NCBI RefSeq assembly: GCF_022447245.1
Contig: NZ_JAKVBC010000016.1
Coordinates: 48,738 to 112,737 of the forward strand
Length of the DNA stretch: 64,000 bases
DNA from: Kordia sp.
Lineage (GTDB): Bacteria > Bacteroidota > Bacteroidia > Flavobacteriales > Flavobacteriaceae
Direction: 5' to 3'
In this document: in pieces, positions 18,243-28,130 of the stretch
Layout of the letters: every line of letters starts with the position of its first letter
Numbering within the stretch: position 1 is the stretch's first letter
Translations under genes and position numbers: made by a program
Notes under the pieces: generated by a model
Seen by the model: the letters and a program-made list of their open reading frames with translations, nothing else
Told to the model about the DNA's origin: nothing
The model's database searches: none

Positions 18243-18482
18243 ATGAAGAAAAAAGATTTTAAGCAAAAGCTACAGTTACACAAAAAGGTAATTTCACATT
18301 TAGATGCAACTTTACTTCAAGGAGGAACAGATATTCCGATTCCAGTAACAACAATTATTAAAACAATAGAAACGATTAAAACAAACTATAGAGGTTGTAC
18401 TATTATAGCAACCTGTTATTGTAGTTTGCATTGCCCAACGACTACTCGAGTGGATGCAAATTGCAATACAGAACAATGTTAG
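18243..18482 (+). CDS. RiPP precursor-like peptide, class I lanthipeptide type
   Basis: The 79-residue product has a basic leader ending KLQLHKKVISHLDATLLQGG (residues 9-28), an excellent match to the LxLxK..I..L....L.GG pattern of Bacteroidota class I lanthipeptide leaders. The core of 51 residues has six Cys and about fourteen Thr, with close pairs such as TCYCS and C-P-T-T-T, suited to dehydration and thioether ring formation. No LanB, LanC or peptidase-transporter gene is adjacent. It is monocistronic, with a strong terminator 46 bases downstream. Function as a modified peptide is inferred. Confidence 0.78.
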   Translation: MKKKDFKQKLQLHKKVISHLDATLLQGGTDIPIPVTTIIKTIETIKTNYRGCTIIATCYCSLHCPTTTRVDANCNTEQC

Positions 18483-18527
18483 TGAACGAAAATCTCAATT
18501 AATTATTACTAGTTAAATTGAGGGGGA

Positions 18528-18577
18528 AAAGCTGTCTGCACAGGTATACTTGTGTTTGACAGCTTTCTTATTTTTTA
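18528..18577 (+). terminator. Terminator after lanthipeptide-like gene
   Basis: AAAGCTGTC (18528-18536) pairs with GACAGCTTT (18558-18566), a 9-bp stem with a 21-base loop, then CTTATTTTTT. It may also end the leftward RelA/SpoT transcript, whose stop is at 18583. Confidence 0.8.
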
Positions 18578-18582
18578 AAAAA

Positions 18583-20796
18583 CTAAGCACGTGTTACTTT
18601 TTCAATTCCGTTGATTTTCTTCAAATTAGTAATCAACCGCTTTAGAATAGTATTGTTTTTTACAATCACCATAATACGTCCTGTAAAAATACCATCATTA
18701 GTGTCAAAACTTATGTTTCTGATATTTACGTGCATGTTGTTGGAAATAATTTTCGTTACCTCATTCACCAATCCCATATTGTCAATTCCTGTAAATTCAA
18801 GCATAGCAGTGAATTCTTCCTGAGAAGAATCAATCCACTTTGCATTCATGATTCTGTAGGCATAATTTGCTTGCAAACTCACGGCATTCGGACAGTCCTT
18901 TTTATGTACTTTGATGCCTTCATTCACCGTAACAAAACCAAAAACAGGATCGCCCGGAATCGGATTGCAACAATTGGATAATTTGTAATTCAGTTTTTCT
19001 TCCTCTTTGCCAAAAACCAATACATCATAACGATTGGAAACTTCTGGTTGATTGATTTCTTCGGCAGGAATAGATGGTCCACGACGAATTTTGTTTTTGA
19101 AAAATTTAAAAATACTATTGCTGCGTTGTGCCGCAAATTCTTTTAATTTCTGATTGTCAATCGTTCCAATTCCAACACGGTAAAATAAGTCTAAACTTGT
19201 TTTTAGCTTAAAATGACCTACCAATTCATTGATCGATTTCTCGTTAAGTATAATTTTTAATTGCTTTAATTTTCGACGAAGAATTTCTTTTCCGTCTTCG
19301 GCAATTTCTTTCTTTTCTTCTCGTAAAGAAGATTTTATTTTAGATCGCGCTCTGGAAGTCGTTGCATAATCCAACCAGTTTGCATTTGGTTTCGATTTGT
19401 CTGAGGTAATAATTTCAACTTGATCACCACTTTTTAATTCGTGACTAAGTGGAACTAGTTTTCCATTCACTTTAGCACCACGCGTATGATACCCAACTTG
19501 AGTGTGAATACTAAACGCAAAATCCAACGGAGTGGCACCTTTTGGTAATGATTTTAAATCTCCCGTAGGCGTAAAGACAAAGATTTCTTTGGCATATAAA
19601 TTCAACTTGAATTCTTCTACAAAATCAACAGCATTTGCTTCCTGATTTTCGAGTGCTTCTTGTAATTTATTCAACCAAGGTTCGAGTCCTTGTTCTTTTT
19701 GATCACCTTGTTTGTATTTAAAATGTGCAGCATAACCTTTTTCTGCAATTTCATGCATGCGATGCGAACGAATCTGAACCTCAACCCAACGTCCTTTAGG
19801 TCCCATTACTGTGATGTGCAAAGCTTCATAACCTGTAGATTTCGGTGAAGAAATCCAATCACGCAAACGCACAGGATTTGGACGAAAATGATCAGTTACA
19901 ATGGAATAAATTTTCCAAGCAAGGAACTTTTCGTTTTCAAGGTTTTCGGTATCATAGATAATTCGGATTGCAAATTTATCGTATACTTCATCAAAGGTCA
20001 CGCCTTGTTTCACCATTTTTCTACGAATAGAAAATATAGATTTAAAACGCCCTTTTATTTCGTATTCAAAATCTTCTTTGTCTAATGAGTTTTTGATGAC
20101 AGAGGAAAAATTATCAATGTATTCTTGTTGCTCTTCCTTGCTTTCTTCAATTTTATTTTGAATGTCGTTAAAAACCTCAGGTTCTGTGTATTTTAAACCT
20201 AAATCTTCTAATTCAGTTTTAATATTATACAAACCAATACGATGTGCTAATGGCGCATAAATATACAAGGTTTCCGAAGCAATTTTGACTTGTTTGTGTG
20301 CAGGCATGGAATCCATCGTCTGCATATTGTGCAATCGGTCTGCAATTTTGATAATAATTACACGGACGTCATCATTGATTGTCAGGAGCATTTTACGGAA
20401 ATTTTCCGCTTGTAACGAAACATCTTTATCTTTTTTAAGATGTGAAATCTTTGTCAATCCATCTACAATTCTTGCAACAGCAACACCAAATTCTTGTTCA
20501 ATGTCTTCTAACGTATATTCAGTATCTTCTACAACATCATGCAATAGCGCAGAAGCAATAGAAGTTGCGTCCATACCAATTTCAGAAGCTACAATTTTAG
20601 CTACTGCAATTGGATGAAAAATATAAGCTTCACCACTTTTTCTTCGTTGATCTTTGTGCGCATCAACAGCTACATCAAATGCTTTACGGATGATTTTTTT
20701 ATCTTCCGAAGTCAGCTCTAGATAACTAATGCGCAACAGTTCTTTATACTGTCGGGCAATGGCTGCGTTCTCCTTTTCTATCTCAATTTCTGTCAT
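18583..20796 (-). CDS. Bifunctional (p)ppGpp synthetase/hydrolase (RelA/SpoT family)
   Basis: The long RSH enzyme makes and breaks the stringent-response alarmone. I choose the ATG at 20796 (MTEIEIEKEN), giving 737 residues; an in-frame ATG at 20832 would add 12 hydrophobic residues untypical of the family. The HD hydrolase residues are H47, H61 and H86-D87 (SALLHDVVEDT), so hydrolysis should be active. The synthetase region has YDKFAIRIIYDTENLENEKF-like and YEALHITVMGPKGRWVEVQI-like blocks. A TGS domain (EIFVFTPTGDLKSLPKGATP) and a C-terminal ACT domain follow. It stands alone. Confidence 0.94.
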   Translation of the reverse strand: MTEIEIEKENAAIARQYKELLRISYLELTSEDKKIIRKAFDVAVDAHKDQRRKSGEAYIFHPIAVAKIVASEIGMDATSIASALLHDVVEDTEYTLEDIEQEFGVAVARIVDGLTKISHLKKDKDVSLQAENFRKMLLTINDDVRVIIIKIADRLHNMQTMDSMPAHKQVKIASETLYIYAPLAHRIGLYNIKTELEDLGLKYTEPEVFNDIQNKIEESKEEQQEYIDNFSSVIKNSLDKEDFEYEIKGRFKSIFSIRRKMVKQGVTFDEVYDKFAIRIIYDTENLENEKFLAWKIYSIVTDHFRPNPVRLRDWISSPKSTGYEALHITVMGPKGRWVEVQIRSHRMHEIAEKGYAAHFKYKQGDQKEQGLEPWLNKLQEALENQEANAVDFVEEFKLNLYAKEIFVFTPTGDLKSLPKGATPLDFAFSIHTQVGYHTRGAKVNGKLVPLSHELKSGDQVEIITSDKSKPNANWLDYATTSRARSKIKSSLREEKKEIAEDGKEILRRKLKQLKIILNEKSINELVGHFKLKTSLDLFYRVGIGTIDNQKLKEFAAQRSNSIFKFFKNKIRRGPSIPAEEINQPEVSNRYDVLVFGKEEEKLNYKLSNCCNPIPGDPVFGFVTVNEGIKVHKKDCPNAVSLQANYAYRIMNAKWIDSSQEEFTAMLEFTGIDNMGLVNEVTKIISNNMHVNIRNISFDTNDGIFTGRIMVIVKNNTILKRLITNLKKINGIEKVTRA

Positions 20797-20869
20797 ATAA
20801 TTAAAAATAGTATAAAGAAATGTAAGAAGCAAAAATGTTTGCTGAATTTACGGAGATACTAATTAATTT

Positions 20870-21334
20870 TTATTGAATCTTTTTAATGCTTTCTTGGAGT
20901 ATTTCTAGCTCTTTGGCTACCTTTTTGTATTGAATAATAGGTTCGATAAAAGAAATTTTTTGAGTCGTTTTTCTCCAATAAGGGAAGAGCCAAGTCATGC
21001 TTGTACTTGTGTATTTAAAATTTTCATTTTCATCTTCAACCTCAAGTTTGGTTTTAAAAATGAACGAACCTTTACGATATTGAGTGATTCGTTTTTGCTT
21101 TGTCAATATGTTTATGAACATAGTAACTGCGTTTGAAATATCTTCCCATTCGGGATTGAACTGTCTATAGTTTTCTTCAAAACCTATAGTTAATTCGCTC
21201 TCATCAACAGCTATCCAGAGTCCAGTTTCTTCAACCGATATATGCTTTCCATTGTCATAGAAAACTAACAATTCTTCAAATCCTTCTTTGAGAAACTGCT
21301 CAATTTTTTCGAATATGAGTTGCTGAGGCTTCAA
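20870..21334 (-). CDS. Uncharacterised cytoplasmic protein
   Basis: I do not recognise this 154-residue acidic protein. It has no signal peptide or membrane helix. It alternates beta-rich stretches (GLWIAVDESELTIGFE, GSFIFKTKLEVEDE) with a C-terminal helix (VAKELEILQESIKKI). The Trp-rich TSTSMTWLFPYWRKTT segment stands out. It ends 15 bases before the stop of no partner but lies between the RNA methyltransferase and the RelA/SpoT gene on the same strand, so it could be co-transcribed with the former. Confidence 0.6.
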   Translation of the reverse strand: MKPQQLIFEKIEQFLKEGFEELLVFYDNGKHISVEETGLWIAVDESELTIGFEENYRQFNPEWEDISNAVTMFINILTKQKRITQYRKGSFIFKTKLEVEDENENFKYTSTSMTWLFPYWRKTTQKISFIEPIIQYKKVAKELEILQESIKKIQ

Positions 21335-21349
21335 CAGATTTGTTTGATT

Positions 21350-22156
21350 TTAGTTAAAATTACGTTGACGTTTGGCTTCAAAAAGAATAATAGCAGCAGC
21401 AACCGAAACATTCATAGAATCAATTTTCCCTTGCATAGGAATGATAATGTTTTGTGTAGAATTATTTAACCATTCGTCACTCAAGCCTGTAGCTTCTGTT
21501 CCCACAACAATGGCAGCTGCATTTTGAAAGTCTTGTATATGATAATTTTCAGAAGCAGTTAATGCAGCACAATAGATATCAATTTGATTTTCTTGTAAAT
21601 AGGAAATGATTTCCGATGTACTTCCCGTAGCAATTTGTGTGGTAAACACACAACCAACACTCGAACGTACTATGTTTGGATTGTATAAATCGGTCTTTGG
21701 ATTGGCAATAAATACAGCATCAATATTAGCAGCGTCTGCAGTACGAAGTAAAGCGCCAATATTTCCTGGTTTTTCAGGTGCTTCTGCCACTAAAATAAGT
21801 GGTTTTGTATTGTGAAAAGAAATATGTTTGAGTGAATGTTCTTTCGTTTTCATAATAGCCAACACACCTTCCGTACTTGTGCGATACGCTATTTTTTGAT
21901 AAACTTCTTTAGAAATTTCAATACATTCAGGTGCTTTTGCTGTATTTTTTACTAATGTTTGTACACTTTCGTGAGAACAAATTTCTGGATAAAAGAACAA
22001 GGTGTCAATAGTATAGTTCCCTTCGAGAGCGAGTGTCAATTCTCGGAAACCTTCGAGCACAAATTTACCTTCTTTTCTACGACTTCGCGATTTTTCTTGA
22101 AGTTGTAAAATGTATTTTATGGTAGAGTTTTGTGTGCTAGAAATCTGTTTGTACAT
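21350..22156 (-). CDS. TrmH/SpoU family RNA 2'-O-methyltransferase
   Basis: The start MYKQISSTQNSTIKYI at 22156 is preferred over an in-frame ATG 45 bases upstream, because homologues begin with this substrate-binding segment; this gives 268 residues. The N-terminal RNA-binding (SpoU_sub_bind) domain includes SRSRRKEGKFVLEGFREL. The C-terminal SPOUT knot has motifs PEKPGNIGALLRTADAA, VVGTEATGLSDEWL and IPMQGKIDSMNVSVAAAI, which bind S-adenosylmethionine. It probably methylates a ribose in rRNA or tRNA. The upstream plus-strand lipoprotein gene diverges from it. Confidence 0.92.
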   Translation of the reverse strand: MYKQISSTQNSTIKYILQLQEKSRSRRKEGKFVLEGFRELTLALEGNYTIDTLFFYPEICSHESVQTLVKNTAKAPECIEISKEVYQKIAYRTSTEGVLAIMKTKEHSLKHISFHNTKPLILVAEAPEKPGNIGALLRTADAANIDAVFIANPKTDLYNPNIVRSSVGCVFTTQIATGSTSEIISYLQENQIDIYCAALTASENYHIQDFQNAAAIVVGTEATGLSDEWLNNSTQNIIIPMQGKIDSMNVSVAAAIILFEAKRQRNFN

Positions 22157-22294
22157 GCTGCAAATATAGGAAAGAGATTCAATATTAGAAGCTACAAACA
22201 AACATGTCGTTTTTTATTTTTAAAGTTATTGAGTGAATTTTGTAATGAATCGATTCTGACTTCGACTCAAGAGGAAATAAAACAAACTGACCGA

Positions 22295-23101
22295 ATGAAA
22301 AAAATTACGTTAGCATTGTTAGGTTTGACCTTAATGGCTGCTTGTAACACAACTGAAAAAAAAGAAAAAACTCCTGAAATAACGAATGAGGAAACAAAAG
22401 TTGTTAAGAAAACTTACCCTAAAAATTTAGCAAAAGTATTTGATGCGCATGGTGGAATTGATAAATGGAATGCCGCACAAACCTTGATATATGAAATGGT
22501 AAAGCCAGATCATACAGAAAAGCATATTACAGATTTGCCATCACGTAAAACACGATTAGAAGGGAAAGGTTTTACTATTGGATATGATGGAAAAGATGTT
22601 TGGTTGTCACAAAAAGATTCTACAGCTTTTAGAAGCAACGCGCGTTTTTACCACAATTTATATTTCTACTTCTATGCGATGCCTTTTGTATTAGGTGATG
22701 ATGGAATTACCTATGAAAAGGCAGATAGTTTGGAGTATGAAGGAATTTTATATCCTGGGTTTAAAATTTCGTATGGTAAAAATGTAGGAGATTCTCCAGA
22801 GGACAATTATTTTATTTATTACAATCCAGAAACTTATCAAATGGAATGGTTAGGATACACGGTAACGTATTCTACAGGAAAACCAAGTGATAGAGTGAGC
22901 TATATTCGTTACGGAGATTGGCAAAAAGTAAATGGAGTTGTGCTTCCAAAAGTGATTACATGGTTTAAAACGAATAAAGAAGGAAAAGTAGTGGAGCCTA
23001 GAAGTTCTGTAACGTTTTCAAATGTAAGTTTGACAGATAAAACTATGGAAAATAATATGTACGAGCGTCCTGAAGATGGAGTAACTGTTCCTAAAGGATA
23101 A
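22295..23101 (+). CDS. DUF6503 family lipoprotein
   Basis: The start at 22295 gives a lipoprotein signal (MKKITLALLGLTLMAAC) and 268 residues; the frame is open upstream but overlaps the divergent methyltransferase gene. After a Glu/Lys/Thr-rich linker the domain begins KVFDAHGGIDKWNAAQTLIY, a hallmark of DUF6503. The fold is probably a beta-barrel LolA/LolB-like lipid-binding shape, judging from the alternating strands (inference). It ends with a strong terminator. Confidence 0.85.
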   Translation: MKKITLALLGLTLMAACNTTEKKEKTPEITNEETKVVKKTYPKNLAKVFDAHGGIDKWNAAQTLIYEMVKPDHTEKHITDLPSRKTRLEGKGFTIGYDGKDVWLSQKDSTAFRSNARFYHNLYFYFYAMPFVLGDDGITYEKADSLEYEGILYPGFKISYGKNVGDSPEDNYFIYYNPETYQMEWLGYTVTYSTGKPSDRVSYIRYGDWQKVNGVVLPKVITWFKTNKEGKVVEPRSSVTFSNVSLTDKTMENNMYERPEDGVTVPKG

Positions 23102-23142
23102 TTTAAGATATATTGAAAAAGAAAAATTAAAATTGCTCAACT

Positions 23143-23177
23143 AAAAAATCCTCTTCGTACTGAAGAGGATTTTTTTG
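23143..23177 (+). terminator. Terminator after DUF6503 gene
   Basis: AAAAAATCCTCTTC (23143-23156) pairs with GAAGAGGATTTTTT (23162-23175) around GTACT, with a T tract. This is one of the strongest hairpins in the window. Confidence 0.9.
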
Positions 23178-23235
23178 TGAACTCGATTGTCGAGTATGAA
23201 TTTTTCGAGGTTTAACTCGTAGTAGTAAATAACTT

Positions 23236-23655
23236 TTATTGTCCATTTTTGTAAGCGCCACTACAATGTAGTTGATTTACATCAAATCCATTAAACATGA
23301 TATTATTCAGACTATTGCGTAATTGAAAACGCTTTGGAGTGATATTTGGTAAAATAGAATGTTCTGGAGTCAAATTACGAAAAGTAGCAGAAATACTATG
23401 ATCATCTAACAATCCTCTACGAATTTCTTTTTCAACATGCTCTCCAATGTTTGATAATTTTGGTAAACGTTCTCGAACACCAGAATATTCAGTAGCTATG
23501 TCATTAGACAATTCTGAGAATGTTGGCAATTGAAAGTTTTCAATGGCAGCATTTTCCTCAGAAATAACTTCTTTGCTTTGAGAAGTTTCTTGCGCTGAGA
23601 TTTGTAATGTAACCAATAAAGTTATTGCAAGCGTGAGTTTATGTATTCTTTTCAT
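23236..23655 (-). CDS. Small exported protein of unknown function
   Basis: The 139-residue product has a signal peptide (about 1-21, ending LQISAQ) and then a polar region without a recognisable domain. It has a single Cys near the C terminus (LHCSGAYKNGQ) and few aromatic residues. It lies 45 bases upstream of nothing on its strand except the two amidohydrolase genes that precede it, from which it is separated at 23701, so it may be the last gene of that transcript. Function unknown. Confidence 0.6.
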   Translation of the reverse strand: MKRIHKLTLAITLLVTLQISAQETSQSKEVISEENAAIENFQLPTFSELSNDIATEYSGVRERLPKLSNIGEHVEKEIRRGLLDDHSISATFRNLTPEHSILPNITPKRFQLRNSLNNIMFNGFDVNQLHCSGAYKNGQ

Positions 23656-23700
23656 CGTGTTTAGTTTATAAAAATAAACATCAAATTCTATTCCAAGTTA

Positions 23701-24996
23701 CTACTTTCCTTCGTATTTTTTGGTATAACGCTTCCATAATTTTGTTTGGTGTGTTTCCAAACTCAATTCGCGTCCTTCAATAAATGCATGTGTTAAGATA
23801 TTTCCCCGCATGTCTACCGCATCTCCTTCACTGATAAATAAAGTAGCATCTTTTCCTGCTTCTATAGTTCCTAAACGCGCATCAATTCCTAGAATTTTTG
23901 CGGTATTGGAAGTAATTAATTGCAGTGCTTTTTCCTTATCTAAACCATGTGCAGCTACCGTTCCTGCTAAAAATGGTAAATTACGTGTATTCATACGTTC
24001 CATTTGTCCACTGTTTTCCAAAGCAACTAAAACACCTGCATCAGTAAGGATTTTTGCTTTCTTGTACGATAAATCATAATCTTCATCGTCCAATTCAGGG
24101 ACAGAATGCGTTCTGTGTAATAAAACAGGAATTTTGTTTTGACGAAGTGTATTAGCAACTTTGTAGGCATGATATCCACCAACAATAACAATATTGATAT
24201 TATTCTTCTTTCCAAAGTCAATTGCATCTAAAATTCCTTTTTCAGTATCTACATGTACAAATAGCTTTTGTGTTCCTTTTGTCAGTCCTTCCATAGCTTC
24301 GTATGGTAAGTTTTTTGGACTCCTTGAACCGTTTAAATAACTTTTTGCGTCATCAAAGACTGTTTGAATTTCTGTAACTTGTTTTGCATAATTATTATTT
24401 GGACGCAAACCTCTTGGTTCGCCTAACCACCAACGACCGTTGGTAAAGTTATTTGGCCAATTGATATGAATTCCATCATCTATTTTTACGGCAGCATCTT
24501 CCCAATTCCAAGCATCAAGCTGTACTATAGAGGAAGTTCCAGAAACACGTCCGCCACGTGGGGTAATTTGTGCGACTAAAATTCCGTTAGGTCTACAACT
24601 TTCTACCACTTTCGATTCTGAATTATAAGCAATCAAACTACGAATGTGTGGATTAAAGCTACCAGTTTCGTTTTGATCTCGTGTTGCTCTCACTGCATCA
24701 ACTTCTACCAAACCAAGTGTAGAGTTTGGGGAAATAAACCCGGGATATACATGTTTTCCTTTGGCATCAATTACGCGTCCTTCGGTAGCAGAACCAGCAG
24801 TGCCAACACGAACTATTTTTCCATCTTTAAAAACAATAATTGCATTTTGAATGACTTGTCCATTTCCAATATGTGCTGTTACGCCTACAATCGAAATGGC
24901 TTGCGATTGTTTGGAAGCTGGAGTTTGTTGTGCATAACTGAACGTGCCAAACAAAACAGCTACACATACGATGTATTTATAAATATATTTTTTCAT
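23701..24996 (-). CDS. Exported amidohydrolase family protein
   Basis: The 431-residue protein has a signal peptide (ending LFGTFSYAQ) and an amidohydrolase/imidazolonepropionase-like TIM-barrel arrangement. The N-terminal beta-sandwich strands (IVGVTAHIGNGQVIQNAIIV, GKIVRVG) lead to GKHVYPGFISPNSTLGLVE, where most relatives have HxH. Here the metal-binding HxH is replaced by SPN, so the active site looks altered. Later motifs are VIVGGYHAYKVA, LHRTHSVPELDDE and LGTIEAGKDATL. It is 12 bases downstream of a larger homologue and may form a heteromer with it (inference). Confidence 0.85.
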   Translation of the reverse strand: MKKYIYKYIVCVAVLFGTFSYAQQTPASKQSQAISIVGVTAHIGNGQVIQNAIIVFKDGKIVRVGTAGSATEGRVIDAKGKHVYPGFISPNSTLGLVEVDAVRATRDQNETGSFNPHIRSLIAYNSESKVVESCRPNGILVAQITPRGGRVSGTSSIVQLDAWNWEDAAVKIDDGIHINWPNNFTNGRWWLGEPRGLRPNNNYAKQVTEIQTVFDDAKSYLNGSRSPKNLPYEAMEGLTKGTQKLFVHVDTEKGILDAIDFGKKNNINIVIVGGYHAYKVANTLRQNKIPVLLHRTHSVPELDDEDYDLSYKKAKILTDAGVLVALENSGQMERMNTRNLPFLAGTVAAHGLDKEKALQLITSNTAKILGIDARLGTIEAGKDATLFISEGDAVDMRGNILTHAFIEGRELSLETHQTKLWKRYTKKYEGK

Positions 24997-25008
24997 GTCA
25001 GTTATGAT

Positions 25009-27984
25009 TTAAAATTCAACAGTATCACAGTGATGATGTACTTTTTCTTTCTTTCGAACAGGTTGTGTTTTCATACCTTTGTTTTTCTCTAAAAGCATCA
25101 TATTCATCAACTCGTTACGCTCGCTTTGAATGTTTCTTCGTAATTGTTTATCACGATCCAAATCAAAGTATACAGTTCCTTCAATCATGGTTGTTTGCGC
25201 TTTTGCGTAAATTGACATTGGGTGATCTGTCCATAATACTAAATCTGCTTGTTTTCCTGTTTTGATACTTCCTACTTTATCATCAATATGTAACAATTTT
25301 GCAGGGTTTAGTGTCACAAATTTCCAAGCATCTTCTTCTGAAACGCCGCCATATTTTACTGCTTTTGCAGCTTCTTGATTCAATCTACGAGACATTTCAC
25401 CATCATCTGAATTAAATGCAACAACCACACCTTGATTATGCATGATGGCACCATTATAAGGGATGGCATCATTTACTTCATATTTATATGCCCACCAATC
25501 AGAGAAAGTTGAACCACCCACTCCGTGTTCTTTCATTTTATCTGCTACTTTGTAACCTTCTAGAATATGCGTGAATGTGTTGATGTTGAAACCGAATTTA
25601 TCCGCAACTTTCATCAACATATTAATTTCACTTTGTACATAAGAATGACAAGATACAAAGCGTTTTTTATTCAAAATTTCTAAGATGGTTTCCATTTCAA
25701 TATCATAACGATATTTTCCGTTTTTCTTCTTTGCTTCGTATTCTTTAGCTCGTTGAAAATAATCAGTGAATACTTGTTCAACACCCATACGTGTTTGTGG
25801 GAAACGTGTGGTTTCCGTATCTCCCCAATTACTTTGTTTTACATTTTCACCTAAAGCGAATTTGATGAATCCATCAGCTCCTTTAAATAGCATTTCATCT
25901 GCAGAGCGTCCCCATTTTAAACTCAAAATAGCAGAACGACCACCAATTGGATTCGCTGAACCGTGTAATAATTGAATCGTAGTAACACCACCAGCTAAGT
26001 TTCTGTAAATATCGACGTCTTCAGGATTTACAACATCTTCCATATTAACTTCTGCGGTAGAATTGTGTCCCGCTTCGTTAATGGCAAAAGCAGCTATGTG
26101 CGAATGTTCATCAATAACTCCAGCAGTTAAATGTTTTCCAGTAGCATCTAAAACTCTAGCTCCGCGATCGTTGATGTTTTTTCCAATACGAGCAATTTTA
26201 CCATCTTTTACTAAAACATCTGTATTTTGAAGAATTCCGTCACTTTCATTCGTCCAAACTGTGGCATTTTTGAATAAAACGGTTTCTTGTTGTGGTAAAA
26301 TTGCAGCTCCATACGCTCCATTAGGATAGGAGATAGGAAGCATTTTTGGTACTTCGATTTTTCCATCTTTCTTTCCGCCTTTTTTGTCTTCAGCCTTTTT
26401 TGCTTCTTTTTGAGTAGCATTAAAAGACGATTCAGAACCATTTGCGAGGAGCGCTTTTCCAGAGAAAAAGGTTGTGTTTCTGACTGGTGCTGTTAAACGA
26501 ATAAATTCTGTTTTCGTTGTATCTGGTGTGGTAAACTGTAATTGCAACCAGTCGTTTTTAAAAGAAATCTTTGAGCCTAGTTTCATTGAATCTTTCATCA
26601 CCGTTGCTTTTAGCTTTTCTGGTGAGCCAGCGATGTTTACATCATACATGTTTCCTGCAACATTGAAGGTGTATTTTCCACGTAAATCTTTATGTGCTTT
26701 GTCTTTAAAAACATTTTGATTTCCTTGAACCCAGTTTTCATAAATCACCGTTTTCTTATCAAAAATATCTCCAGAGGTAATTAAAAAATTGGCTTGACGT
26801 CCGTTTTGAAGCGTTCCTATTTTGTCTTCTTGTTTTAAAATACGTGCTGGAATTGTTGTCAAGGCTTCCAATGCTTTTGTTTTGTTCAAACCATATTTGA
26901 TGGCTTTCTGCAAGTTTGCTTTAAAAGCATTTCCTGATTTGGTGTCATGCATTGTAAAGCTAAAGGTAATTCCTTTGTCAGCCAATGCTTTTGGGTTAGA
27001 AGGTGCTTGATTCCAGTGTTTCATTGCTTCTAACTCTACAACACTTGCGGCATACGGATCTGAAACGTCATACGCTTTTGGAAAGTTGATTGGAATAATG
27101 AATGAAGCATTGGTAGCTTTCATTGCAGTAATGTTTTCATATTCAGTTCCGTCGCCAACCAATACATATTGAATGCCGAATTCGTCACCAATTGCATCTG
27201 TTTTGATACTGTTATGTTTGTTTCCTGAATGGAAAATTTGCACTAGATTTTTATTTGCATTTAAAGCTTCCAAAGCTAAATCGGTACGTTCGGCGTTTCC
27301 TTTTGCATACCAATCAGCATCGTGATACATTTGACGTAATAATGCCATGCTTCCCATCAAAGAAGTTGGATACGATTGTCTGGAAGCATTGCTTTTTCGA
27401 TATGACAAATATTGAGCAGAACGGTCATCTAAAATTCGAATGCTATTGTCTGCTTTTGAATTCAACGCAACCAACATTCCGTTACCTCGAACAATACCAT
27501 CTTGTAAATGTGTATTTACAGTTCCAAAACCAGCTTTTAACAAGCTCATTGCTTTTTTATTGTCAAAGGTAAATTTGTTAATAGGATTGATGTCTGGTCG
27601 AATATGATCGTTCCAATAATATCCTTTTCGTTCCGCATCATACTGCGGACTTCTTCTTCCTCCAAAACTTCTTTTAGGTTTTTGCAATCCAAAATCAGAA
27701 TAAGGATCAATAAAGGAAGGATATATACTTTTTCCTGTAAGATCCACAATAGTAGCATTTTTTGGTATAGAAATTTTTGTTCCAGTCTGAACGAATTTAC
27801 CATCTTGTATGATAAGTGTTCCATTTTTAATCACTTGTGTGGGCGTGACATAAATTTTTGCATTAGTGAATGCTGTTATGGTATGACTTTCTGTTTTAAC
27901 GCCATCGTTTTTGGGAAAGTATTCCTGCGCAAAGGCGGAAAGGCTACAGAAAAGTAATAACAGCAGCAAGTACGATTTTCTCAT
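25009..27984 (-). CDS. Exported double-length amidohydrolase family protein
   Basis: The 991-residue protein has a signal peptide (about 1-19, ending LSAFAQ). It contains two amidohydrolase-like modules. The first, about 30-480, lacks the HxH motif (reads IDPYSDFGLQ). The second, about 570-970, has DEHSHIAAF with the HxH metal site and later CHSYVQSEINML, ILEGYKVADK and FNSDDGEMSR, so it is probably the active one. The Asp/Glu/Lys-rich linker lies near 530-560. Relatives are annotated as imidazolonepropionase-like; the substrate could be a cyclic amide or dipeptide. It is upstream of and probably co-transcribed with the smaller homologue. Confidence 0.87.
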   Translation of the reverse strand: MRKSYLLLLLLFCSLSAFAQEYFPKNDGVKTESHTITAFTNAKIYVTPTQVIKNGTLIIQDGKFVQTGTKISIPKNATIVDLTGKSIYPSFIDPYSDFGLQKPKRSFGGRRSPQYDAERKGYYWNDHIRPDINPINKFTFDNKKAMSLLKAGFGTVNTHLQDGIVRGNGMLVALNSKADNSIRILDDRSAQYLSYRKSNASRQSYPTSLMGSMALLRQMYHDADWYAKGNAERTDLALEALNANKNLVQIFHSGNKHNSIKTDAIGDEFGIQYVLVGDGTEYENITAMKATNASFIIPINFPKAYDVSDPYAASVVELEAMKHWNQAPSNPKALADKGITFSFTMHDTKSGNAFKANLQKAIKYGLNKTKALEALTTIPARILKQEDKIGTLQNGRQANFLITSGDIFDKKTVIYENWVQGNQNVFKDKAHKDLRGKYTFNVAGNMYDVNIAGSPEKLKATVMKDSMKLGSKISFKNDWLQLQFTTPDTTKTEFIRLTAPVRNTTFFSGKALLANGSESSFNATQKEAKKAEDKKGGKKDGKIEVPKMLPISYPNGAYGAAILPQQETVLFKNATVWTNESDGILQNTDVLVKDGKIARIGKNINDRGARVLDATGKHLTAGVIDEHSHIAAFAINEAGHNSTAEVNMEDVVNPEDVDIYRNLAGGVTTIQLLHGSANPIGGRSAILSLKWGRSADEMLFKGADGFIKFALGENVKQSNWGDTETTRFPQTRMGVEQVFTDYFQRAKEYEAKKKNGKYRYDIEMETILEILNKKRFVSCHSYVQSEINMLMKVADKFGFNINTFTHILEGYKVADKMKEHGVGGSTFSDWWAYKYEVNDAIPYNGAIMHNQGVVVAFNSDDGEMSRRLNQEAAKAVKYGGVSEEDAWKFVTLNPAKLLHIDDKVGSIKTGKQADLVLWTDHPMSIYAKAQTTMIEGTVYFDLDRDKQLRRNIQSERNELMNMMLLEKNKGMKTQPVRKKEKVHHHCDTVEF

Positions 27985-28130
27985 TGCTTTACTTTAAATT
28001 TGGTCGATTATAAAAACTTAAAGATACGGCTAGAATATGCTCTGCTAGTTGTATTAAGATTTTTTTAACATTTTGATTTAGCTTTTGTACGGGTTTCTCG
28101 TATTTATATGAAAGGAGCTTGCTGAGGTTA

